In this document: one piece after another, positions 17,568 through 25,384 of the stretch
Layout of the letters: the number at the start of each line of letters is the position of its first letter
How positions within the stretch are numbered: position 1 is the stretch's first letter
Source of the DNA: Rhodoferax sp.
Lineage (GTDB): Bacteria; Pseudomonadota; Gammaproteobacteria; Burkholderiales; Burkholderiaceae_C
Direction of reading: 5' to 3'
Assembly (NCBI RefSeq): GCF_028688795.1
Contig: NZ_JAQTXM010000004.1
Span: forward strand, 124,001-188,000
DNA: 64,000 nt
Made by a program: the position numbers and the translations under genes
Notes under the pieces: generated by a model
Told to the model about the DNA's origin: nothing
Databases searched by the model: none
The model's input: only the letters and a program-made list of their open reading frames with translations

Positions 17568-19778
17568 ATGAAAAGTTCCCTTTTTTCCGCCAGCCGTCGA
17601 AGCGCTGCCTTGCTGGGCCCGGTGCATTCGATCGTTGAAAACCTGCAAAACGAAAAGAATTCGCGCGGCGCCGTCGTCACCAGCGGCGTCGCTGCTGCTG
17701 GCTTTGCTCTGGAAGGTCTGACTGACCAACGCACCCAGATGGAACTGCAAACCGCAGTCGAGAACCTGGAAACCATGATCCAGTCGGCTGTCAAGGGTGT
17801 TCGCGGTTACGCCAATCTGACGGTCTCGCAGGAAGAAGCAGCCATCACCGCCGGTGTTGCTGCCTACGCCATCAAGCCCTATATGTCGCGTGACGTGTCG
17901 GCTGCTGCTCTGTCCAAGTTCGCCAATGACAACACCGTGGTGATCGGCCACGGCATGGCTACTGGTCAGTCGGATCAGCGCGTCATTGACATGCAGGCTT
18001 TTGACGAAAAGGAAAACAAGAACGCCATGGTTTACTCCGTGGCGTACAACATGCAAGCAGCACGCCAAGACGAGTTTGGCGAAGCGTTCTATCCGACCGT
18101 CATCGTCACCCCGAACAACGTCGGCTTCAGCATGTCCATTCGCCTGATGTACGTTTACGACGAAGTTCGTCGTGATCTGTCGGGTTCGCTGAACAAGTTC
18201 AACCGCAAGAACGTCATCAAGGCCGTCATCGACCCGACCATCCTGCGCAACGACCAGACCAAGATCGTTCCGGTCTATCGCAAGTCGAACCCGGCTGCTG
18301 CACAAGACAGCGACCGTTACTTCGCTTCTGATGTTGGCACCACCACGGTGCTGCTGGACAACGAGCCGGTGGTGACTGGTGCTCTGGCTGTTGGCAAGAA
18401 GTTCTCTCTGCTGGGTATTTCCCAGACCGAAGCCCTGCTGGCTACTGGCGTGCAGGACCAAACCGACGCCATCGATTCGTCGGTTCGTCTGGCAAGCATC
18501 TACCTGAAGATCAAGGGCACCGTTGCCGGTCAGCCGACCTTCAACGTCATCAAGTTCAACGTCGAGAAGCTGCCGCTGAGCGACTTCAACGCTGCACCGC
18601 AAGGCAACACCCGCCTGCTGCAACTGAACTTCTCGACCGACAGCCTGTACCTGACCAAGGACCACCTGGCTGTTGACGGCGCTGCTGCTCCTCTGCTCAA
18701 CCAGCTGGGCACCAACACTGTCCGTCTGTCGGCACAGCTGTTCGGCTCGGTGCTGCAAGACAAGGGCGACACCCAGGTCACCGCTGCTCCGGTTGAAGTC
18801 GCCAAGGTGACCGATGATTCGGGCAACGTGCTGGACATGGCTTCTGGCGTTGGTCTGACTGTTGCTACGGTGTTTGCTGAAGCAGAGATCGTTGGTTACG
18901 ACCTGCTTGCATACCGTACCAACAGCAACCGTCGTCAGCGCGGCCAGCTGATCGACACGCAGTACATGAACTACCTGTACACCGTGCCGCTGCTTCCGCC
19001 GGTCACTGCTCTGCGTCCGGTTGGTGAAACCGAGACCAATGACAGCGCACTGCTGTCGGCTCTGATCACCACGACCCATGGCCGTACCAGCAACGCTGCT
19101 GTGACTGCACTGCTGGAAGCCCGTAGCTTCCTGCGTGAGTACACCAACACCAAGGACTCGATCAACGACGCACCGGAAATCCTGGGCGTGGCCCGTTACC
19201 TGGTGACTCCGGCGTACCTGGAAGAAGTCCTGGACTGCGAACTCAACCTGGACTCGCTGAGCACCTCGGATCGTACCATCGATCTGCAGAACCTGATCCA
19301 GAACAAGCTGCGCGACATGGCTTTCCGCCTGTACGTCTCGTCGGGCTACAAGGCCGCCGCTGACGCACTGTACGACGGCGCAGCTCCGAAGCCCTGCCTG
19401 ATCATCGGTACTGACCCGATCCTGGCTCGTTACCTGACTCTGAACGGCGACCTGCGTCTGGTGGGTGAAACCATCGACTACAAGCTGGTCAACACGCTGG
19501 ACAACCGGATGACCGGCAAGATCCTGTTCTCGTTCGGTATGGAGCCCAGCTTCAACTCTGGCGTTCCGAACCCGATGCACTTCGGCAACATGGCTTGGAA
19601 GCCGGAGCTGACCCTGATGATGCCGATGATCCGCAACGGCAGCAACGTCATGGAACTCACCGTCCAGCCGTCGTTCCGTCACATCACCAACCTGCCCATC
19701 ATGGGCTCGCTGGACGTGATCAACATCGAGAAGGTCATCGCTTCGAAGGTCCAGGTTTACGCCAAGACCAACCCATAA
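17568..19778 (+). CDS. Major capsid protein candidate (phiKZ gp120-like)
   Basis: 736 residues. Codon use is sharply different from neighbouring genes: a narrow, GC-ending set typical of a very highly expressed gene. Size, the FYPTVIVTPNNVGFS and NTLDNRMTGKILFSFGM segments, and the position two genes upstream of an RNAP beta N-terminal candidate all match the large HK97-fold capsid proteins of phiKZ-like phages. The first ~160 residues could include a cleaved prodomain. Two terminators follow immediately. I cannot align it here, so the call rests on resemblance, length, expression bias and context. Confidence 0.75.
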   Translation: MKSSLFSASRRSAALLGPVHSIVENLQNEKNSRGAVVTSGVAAAGFALEGLTDQRTQMELQTAVENLETMIQSAVKGVRGYANLTVSQEEAAITAGVAAYAIKPYMSRDVSAAALSKFANDNTVVIGHGMATGQSDQRVIDMQAFDEKENKNAMVYSVAYNMQAARQDEFGEAFYPTVIVTPNNVGFSMSIRLMYVYDEVRRDLSGSLNKFNRKNVIKAVIDPTILRNDQTKIVPVYRKSNPAAAQDSDRYFASDVGTTTVLLDNEPVVTGALAVGKKFSLLGISQTEALLATGVQDQTDAIDSSVRLASIYLKIKGTVAGQPTFNVIKFNVEKLPLSDFNAAPQGNTRLLQLNFSTDSLYLTKDHLAVDGAAAPLLNQLGTNTVRLSAQLFGSVLQDKGDTQVTAAPVEVAKVTDDSGNVLDMASGVGLTVATVFAEAEIVGYDLLAYRTNSNRRQRGQLIDTQYMNYLYTVPLLPPVTALRPVGETETNDSALLSALITTTHGRTSNAAVTALLEARSFLREYTNTKDSINDAPEILGVARYLVTPAYLEEVLDCELNLDSLSTSDRTIDLQNLIQNKLRDMAFRLYVSSGYKAAADALYDGAAPKPCLIIGTDPILARYLTLNGDLRLVGETIDYKLVNTLDNRMTGKILFSFGMEPSFNSGVPNPMHFGNMAWKPELTLMMPMIRNGSNVMELTVQPSFRHITNLPIMGSLDVINIEKVIASKVQVYAKTNP

Positions 19779-19788
19779 CTGGACTAAT

Positions 19789-19808
19789 TGGCTGAGGTAA
19801 CTCAGCCA
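19789..19808 (+). terminator. Hairpin 1 after the capsid gene
   Basis: The 8-bp stem TGGCTGAG/CTCAGCCA with a GTAA (GNRA) tetraloop. Confidence 0.65.
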
Positions 19809-19828
19809 GTGACAGTGTAGTGAGTTTA

Positions 19829-19882
19829 ATAGCACCCACAGAGTCTGAAAGGATTCTGTGGGTGCTATGCCGTAAGTTTTTT
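19829..19882 (+). terminator. Hairpin 2 after the capsid gene
   Basis: A 14-bp stem starting ATAGCACCCACAGA is followed by GCCGTAAGTTTTTTT. With the first hairpin it forms a double terminator, fitting a strongly transcribed gene. Confidence 0.8.
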
Positions 19883-19949
19883 TATCCCAAATCAATGTAA
19901 ATTAATTAAATCACACATTACTACCATGACGCAAAATATCGGAGTTGTC

Positions 19950-21359
19950 ATGGTACTCACTGAAACAATCCCACCTCTCGCTGAAAGTAGCCAACCCACT
20001 ACACGGTTGCATCTCAACAGCCCCTATACCTTTCACGGGGAACCCATTGCTTCGCCGCTTGTCAATGACATGCGAAAGCAAATGGATTCTACAGAATTCG
20101 AAGAGCAATACTACTACATCAACAACACCCATCGACCCATCACGATCATGAAGCGTGATGGCGTAGCGATAACCATTGACCACAAGCACTCTTACACTTG
20201 TGCTGATTTCACAGTGCGCCGTGTGATGAAGTTAAAAGGCATGGCACTGCAAACGGCGGTCGCGTGCTTGACATCGATGACGGACTTGGAGACTGAAGAA
20301 TTGTCAGAACTCAAGCGCTGTCTTTGTAATGTGGATTACAAGAGCCACAGCGAGGCCACAGTCATGCTGGACTATGTAATCACACCTAAGGACATAGCCG
20401 ATAAGGGTGGTACGGTGTATCACTATAAGCTTGATCTGTTGGTGTCTACAAAACCCACGCCGCTCACGATCATGCACCCTTACAGTGCACGATTCAGGAA
20501 CATCGGCCCGTTCGGTAATACCACAGAGTACAAACATCAAGAAGAGCTGAATGTTAAAATACGCCTGGTTGATCACTCGCCCACAGCGTGTAAAAAATAT
20601 ATCAACATTGCCGGTAAGATTTTCTGTCTGACGCCACAAAAGGATGCACCTGCTTCGACCATCACTTCGAAGATCAATGGAAAACGTACCGAGAAAGTCT
20701 ACAGCGATTACTTGGAAGTTTTCTACAGCGCTAAGAATGACCCTGAGTTGGTAAACAATTTTGGTGTCGGTCACAAGCGTGTGTCGATTGAAGAAGCCAA
20801 AGAGTCCATGGCGTTGTATGATAGCTATACGGACGCATTGAACTCCGGTGACGTGGATATGGCGCGGCGTGAAAAACTTACTCAACGTCTCCATGACGTA
20901 GAGATGCTCAAGACGCAAAACATGCTTGAAAAGAATCGCCTTGAGAAAGAGGAGATGGCAAGGAAAGAAGCTATGGCGAAACAGCGCCATGAGCTTGAGC
21001 AGCTGCAAGCTACCATCGCAGCACAAGCGGCTGAGCAAAAGCAATCGCAGGCTGCCTTGGATGCAAAACTGTTGCAATTGGAGAATGATCGTAAAATCCT
21101 TGACATGCAAAGAAAGGCGCAAGATGAAGCACTAGAGCGTGAACGAAGGGAACACCAAGAAAAAATAAATAAGCTTCGAGAGGATAACGAAGCAAGGATC
21201 AAAAACGAATCCCTTTATTGGAAAGACTTCTACGAAATGCGGTCACAGGTCAGGAAGGACACTTCGGACTTCACACGCTTCGTTCCAGGTCTCCTGATAG
21301 GCGTCGCGGGTATTGCGGGCGCATGGATGAAGTTTTCATCAAACTCGCAAGCAGCTTGA
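19950..21359 (+). CDS. Coiled-coil protein with C-terminal membrane segment
   Basis: 469 residues using the ATG with CGGAG six bases upstream; an in-frame ATG at 19926 has no ribosome site. The N-terminal ~280 residues are alpha/beta with several Cys. Residues about 295-435 are a long charged coiled coil rich in Glu, Lys and Gln. A hydrophobic helix, VPGLLIGVAGIAGAWM, lies near the end. It is between the capsid and the RNAP beta fragment, the place of phiKZ gp121/122. Function unknown. Confidence 0.75.
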   Translation: MVLTETIPPLAESSQPTTRLHLNSPYTFHGEPIASPLVNDMRKQMDSTEFEEQYYYINNTHRPITIMKRDGVAITIDHKHSYTCADFTVRRVMKLKGMALQTAVACLTSMTDLETEELSELKRCLCNVDYKSHSEATVMLDYVITPKDIADKGGTVYHYKLDLLVSTKPTPLTIMHPYSARFRNIGPFGNTTEYKHQEELNVKIRLVDHSPTACKKYINIAGKIFCLTPQKDAPASTITSKINGKRTEKVYSDYLEVFYSAKNDPELVNNFGVGHKRVSIEEAKESMALYDSYTDALNSGDVDMARREKLTQRLHDVEMLKTQNMLEKNRLEKEEMARKEAMAKQRHELEQLQATIAAQAAEQKQSQAALDAKLLQLENDRKILDMQRKAQDEALERERREHQEKINKLREDNEARIKNESLYWKDFYEMRSQVRKDTSDFTRFVPGLLIGVAGIAGAWMKFSSNSQAA

Positions 21360-21462
21360 AACCTTATAAAAAATTGAATATTCAATAAAATATGCAATAT
21401 CAATATCCAATGATAGGACACAGTTTGCCAGCCTGTCGCATCCACCACCTTTAAGGAAAGTC

Positions 21463-23070
21463 ATGTTCCCAAAGTCCCTTCTGGAGCACGTAGATAATGC
21501 CACTACAAAGTTCAATCCAGCCATTGCCAATGGCCTGGCTGTTGAGCACATGAAACATATCGAGAGTTATGTGAATCGTGTCTTTGAACTGACGGCAGCC
21601 GGGTTTCCACCTGGTCTAGAGTATCGCGGCTGCAGGAAGTGCACACCTCTTGAAGAATATCAAGAAATCACAAAGAAGAAAGGAAGCAGATGCGTTTACG
21701 ATGTAGCACGCAGTGATGTGTATTTGATGGAATACAAATTCCGCTACAACGGAGTGGACCTTCCGTCACGGTACATGTACTTGCCGTTTGTAACGAAAGC
21801 AGGAACGATCTATATTGGTGGTAGTCGTTTCGTGATTTCACCGATCCTTGCTGACCAGGTGATTTCTGTTCAACTCAACAGCGTGTTCGTGAGGCTCCTA
21901 AAGGCTAAGCTTACGTTCAACCGCGTAGCGCAGCACTATGTTGCCAATGACCGACGCGAAGGCATACGCGTCGCATACAGCGACATCTACAACAAGAAAG
22001 CCTCAACAAACGCACCTCGGCCAACAGTGAACGCCAAATGCACACTGGTACATTACTTGATGTGCAAGTATGGATTCTCTGAAACCTTCAGGATGTTTGG
22101 CAACTGCGACCCTGTCGTGGGAGGAGATGACATCAACTCGGACAATTACCCAGAATCCGACTGGGTGATTTGCAGGAGTACGACCATACCGCCAAAAGGG
22201 TTTGGTAAAGGCTTCTATGAGCCGAGTAACGTGCGTCTTGCGATACCTCGACATAAATACACGCCGCTGGTTAAAGACCTGGTTGCTGGCTTCTTTTACG
22301 TAGTGGATCACTTCCCTACGCGAATAAAGCCCGACTACGTCAACAGCACACGGTTGTGGATGATTCTGCTTGGCCACTTGATCTGGAGCGGCAATGTCAG
22401 CGAAGGCAAGTTGTACAGTGATGTGGAAGCACACATCGCGTCATTGGACGAATACATCGATGCCATGGTCAGTGCAAAACTCAAAAGCATTGGCTACGAG
22501 TGTACGGACATCTACCAGTTGTTCTACCTCATCATCGACAAGTTCAACGAATGGCTATTGACCTCTGATGACAGGGTCAGCACCATGTACGACAAAGAGC
22601 TGAGCATACTGCCGTTTGTGTGTTACGAAATAACAAACGCAATCAATACTCTGTACTTCAAACTGAAGGCTGCACAAAAGAAAGAGCTTACAGAAAAGAA
22701 GATCGCCAACATCATGAGTCTGATCCTCAAAAAGGGTTTGATTTTCAAGATCACTAAAGAACATGGTGAAGTGACAACCACTTCAACATCTGGCGATAAC
22801 ATGGCATTGAAGATTACCAATCTCCTAGTGCCACAAGGTAGTTCTTCTAGGAACAGCAAAAAGAAAGACCGAGCAGCAATCAATGACCCAGGCAAACGCC
22901 TGCATTCTTCTATCGCGGAAGTGGGTCAAGTGTTTGCATTGCCTAAGTCTGAGCCCACTGGGCGCAGCAGGGTTTCTCTCACCGTCCAACTGGATGAACA
23001 CGGAGTTGTTGTTAGGAACCCTAAATTCAAAGAGCTTCTCGATCAAGTGCAAAATCAGATTCGTCGATAA
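21463..23070 (+). CDS. Putative non-virion RNA polymerase beta subunit, N-terminal part (phiKZ gp123-like)
   Basis: 535 residues, ATG with TAAGGAAAGTC upstream. Residues 114-131 (GTIYIGGSRFVISPILAD) match the RpoB N-terminal signature GTFxINGxERVIVSQL, and the preceding YLPFVTKA matches IPLMTxx. The rest resembles the split beta subunits of phiKZ-like phages, where beta is made as two polypeptides and assembles with split beta-prime chains. Its place two genes after the capsid gene fits gp123. The catalytic half of beta would be encoded elsewhere. Assignment is by motif and synteny, not alignment. Confidence 0.65.
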   Translation: MFPKSLLEHVDNATTKFNPAIANGLAVEHMKHIESYVNRVFELTAAGFPPGLEYRGCRKCTPLEEYQEITKKKGSRCVYDVARSDVYLMEYKFRYNGVDLPSRYMYLPFVTKAGTIYIGGSRFVISPILADQVISVQLNSVFVRLLKAKLTFNRVAQHYVANDRREGIRVAYSDIYNKKASTNAPRPTVNAKCTLVHYLMCKYGFSETFRMFGNCDPVVGGDDINSDNYPESDWVICRSTTIPPKGFGKGFYEPSNVRLAIPRHKYTPLVKDLVAGFFYVVDHFPTRIKPDYVNSTRLWMILLGHLIWSGNVSEGKLYSDVEAHIASLDEYIDAMVSAKLKSIGYECTDIYQLFYLIIDKFNEWLLTSDDRVSTMYDKELSILPFVCYEITNAINTLYFKLKAAQKKELTEKKIANIMSLILKKGLIFKITKEHGEVTTTSTSGDNMALKITNLLVPQGSSSRNSKKKDRAAINDPGKRLHSSIAEVGQVFALPKSEPTGRSRVSLTVQLDEHGVVVRNPKFKELLDQVQNQIRR

Positions 23071-23101
23071 CTCAGTGTAGATAACTCAAAGGAAGAAAAC
23101 G

Positions 23102-25201
23102 ATGTATAACCAAGCTTATGGCCAGCCGGCTTTCCAAGAACTCCCGTTCCCTGACAATCGGTTGCTGTTCCAGCCCATCCAAGTGGCCTACGGCAACCCT
23201 CCGTTCTTGCCGCAAGTGCCTTACATGCCGCAGGAACTGGCACAGTTCTTCCCCTTGATTGTGTCGGCCAGTATCGATGCCATTCAATCGAAGTGCAATC
23301 AAAACACGTTGCGTGTGTTCCTGTTCAACCAGATGGCACAGCAGGGGTTTAACAACCCTGAATTCACGGCGTTCGTCGATGCGGTCATTCGCATCGTGGA
23401 AATGCAAATGTACAAGCTGCAGTATCGTGACGTTTCTTCGTCTGCGCAGAAAGCAGCAGAACTGTATGCAGAACTGTGCGTAGCGGCGAACACGCAGCGC
23501 TTTCCAGCACTGCTGCGCAGCGTGGACCAAACAGTGCTGCCGCACATCCAATCCGCATTGAGGGACCTGGGCATGTTGGGTCAGGACCTTTCCCAGTTTC
23601 AACAAGGAAAGGCTCGTGGCTTTGCAAACAACGCGCCCCAGCAGCAACAGCAAGGCTACCCCAATCAGTACCCGAACCAGTATTCCAACCAGTACGGGGT
23701 TCCTCAGCAACAATACGCCGCTCCGCAACAGCAATTCCCACAACCTGGCTTCAATCGCTGGAACAATCCAACGGCGCACGTTGATGGCGGAGCAGTGAGC
23801 GCAGGTGGTATCCAAAGCCCTCAAAACTACAATACCCCCACAGGAGGAGAAGCCATGTACGGTAAAAGCAACGACCCCATCGCCCAGCGTTTTGAAGCGA
23901 CCGAACGCCTGCGCCAGAGCGCTTCTTCTGTGCATGCGCAAAACATCCAGGACCTGCGCCGCGAAAAGGAAGCGGCTATCATGGGTAGCATGCCCAAGCC
24001 CGTTGGTGTTCCTGCAATACCCAGTCAAGAGCTTCCGCCTGAGTTCATGGAAGTGTACAAAGCCAGCTCGTCCCCTGTGAAATGGCAACCCAGCGAGGAG
24101 TACCCTGTCGTCCCGGCATACGACCCCAACACTGCGGATTTGTACTACCAAATCGTTGGCGAAAATCAAATCAAACCACTGATCAAAAAGAAGGAGCAGT
24201 CTGAAATGGATATCGAAAAACACCTGATGGTGCCGTCTTATGTCAAGGTACCTCCGGCAGCAGTGAAATCGCTCGACAGCGACGTTCGGGTATTCCAGAC
24301 GCTGGAAGCTGCCCGCGCACAAGCCAAGGACGCTGAAGAAGCTGAGCCGCTGGAAGTGAACATGGCCTACAAGGACTCGTCATTCTACTCCGAGACTTCG
24401 CTGGAGCAACTCTGGTTCAACAACGACGTGACTTTGGCAACCATGAAGCGCAGTGGGAAGAAAGCAAACGTCTTCCGCTCCTGCGGGGTCTTGCTCGATC
24501 CGTTGGTCTGCACGATCAACCCCAAACCGATGATTGCAGAATTTGCACAGGCTGAGAACTTCGACCAACTCTGCCGCAAGATGCTCACGGCACAAGACGG
24601 CATCAATGACGGCACTTACGTTGACGGCGACGCCAAATCCTTGACGTTCGTTAACCGCCGGCTGACCAAGCGACTCAACGACTTCCTCAAGCACAACTTG
24701 GCCGTTCCCAACGGTTGGATCGATAGTTTCATGGATGATGCCAAAGACGTCATTCCTTACCTGGAAAAGAAGTACGGCGCCAAATTCGCAGAAGCGCTGC
24801 GCACGCGCCAAAAGCTGCTGATCGAGCAAGCGTTGTTTTATGGCGATTCCGAATTCGAGAAAGATCAGAACACCAACCTGTTCCCTTTCACGGATGTGGA
24901 CGTTGAGATTTTGCTCGGTAGCGTGACGATCACGTATTTCTGCGACAACTATACGCTGACCTCGATGGACTTGTTTGCACATGAGCTCAAGGCTGAAGTG
25001 CTCAAGGAAGGCGAGATTTCGTGTGGTGTCTTCAATGCACAGACTCCGACGCTGCGTCAAATTGTGGAGAACATCTTCACGCATGAACGCTCGCTCAAAG
25101 TGACCTTCTCCAAGCACCTCATCCAGACAGCCGACAAGGTGGTTATCGAGGTGACCAAGTCGCCAATACAGGAAGATTTCTTCTTGATGGCTGCCGTCTA
25201 A
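23102..25201 (+). CDS. Large protein with Q/N/P-rich disordered linker, unknown function
   Basis: 699 residues, ATG with AAAGGAAGAAAACG upstream, 31 bp after the RNAP beta gene. Residues 1-165 are helical. About 170-265 is a low-complexity Gln/Asn/Pro/Tyr linker (NQYPNQYSNQYG and similar). About 270-330 is charged helix, and 340-699 is a folded alpha/beta region. No domain recognised. It could be a virion or nucleus-associated scaffold; the prion-like linker suggests multivalent binding. It ends at a strong hairpin. Confidence 0.7.
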   Translation: MYNQAYGQPAFQELPFPDNRLLFQPIQVAYGNPPFLPQVPYMPQELAQFFPLIVSASIDAIQSKCNQNTLRVFLFNQMAQQGFNNPEFTAFVDAVIRIVEMQMYKLQYRDVSSSAQKAAELYAELCVAANTQRFPALLRSVDQTVLPHIQSALRDLGMLGQDLSQFQQGKARGFANNAPQQQQQGYPNQYPNQYSNQYGVPQQQYAAPQQQFPQPGFNRWNNPTAHVDGGAVSAGGIQSPQNYNTPTGGEAMYGKSNDPIAQRFEATERLRQSASSVHAQNIQDLRREKEAAIMGSMPKPVGVPAIPSQELPPEFMEVYKASSSPVKWQPSEEYPVVPAYDPNTADLYYQIVGENQIKPLIKKKEQSEMDIEKHLMVPSYVKVPPAAVKSLDSDVRVFQTLEAARAQAKDAEEAEPLEVNMAYKDSSFYSETSLEQLWFNNDVTLATMKRSGKKANVFRSCGVLLDPLVCTINPKPMIAEFAQAENFDQLCRKMLTAQDGINDGTYVDGDAKSLTFVNRRLTKRLNDFLKHNLAVPNGWIDSFMDDAKDVIPYLEKKYGAKFAEALRTRQKLLIEQALFYGDSEFEKDQNTNLFPFTDVDVEILLGSVTITYFCDNYTLTSMDLFAHELKAEVLKEGEISCGVFNAQTPTLRQIVENIFTHERSLKVTFSKHLIQTADKVVIEVTKSPIQEDFFLMAAV

Positions 25202-25221
25202 CGCCGGCCTAAAATAGACAA

Positions 25222-25253
25222 CATACGAGCCCTGGAAAACCAGGGCTCGTATG
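25222..25253 (+). terminator. Hairpin terminator
   Basis: The 14-bp perfect stem CATACGAGCCCTGG and complement with an AAAA loop is followed by ATGACGC rather than T's. Confidence 0.7.
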
Positions 25254-25297
25254 ACGCATGTGTATAGGAGGGTTTTGAAATTACACTTAGCTTTTTA

Positions 25298-25325
25298 TTG
25301 TGGGTTGTTAGTTGTGGGTTGTTAG
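25298..25325 (+). repeat. Perfect tandem duplication of a 14-mer
   Basis: TTGTGGGTTGTTAG occurs twice head to tail in the gap between convergent genes. Confidence 0.9.
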
Positions 25326-25337
25326 TAAGACATAAAA

Positions 25338-25381
25338 AATACCGGTGCATTGCGCACCGGTATTCCTAGCTATTTTTTTTT
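25338..25381. terminator. Bidirectional terminator
   Basis: The 11-bp stem AATACCGGTGC and complement has a T-run on the + side (TATTTTTTTTTT) and one on the minus side (ATTTTTTATG). It serves convergent genes. Confidence 0.88.
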
Positions 25382-25384
25382 TAG

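Noticed and set aside
17544..19895. Very long open frame antisense to the capsid gene (about 780 codons)
   Set aside because: It arises from the capsid gene's narrow GC-ending codon use, which removes stops on the other strand. The translation is low-complexity Val/Gln/Asp-rich text with no domain.
23072..24322. Long antisense open frame opposite the Q/N-rich protein
   Set aside because: Shadow of biased codons; no ribosome site, no recognisable domain, and the + strand frame has good start and context.
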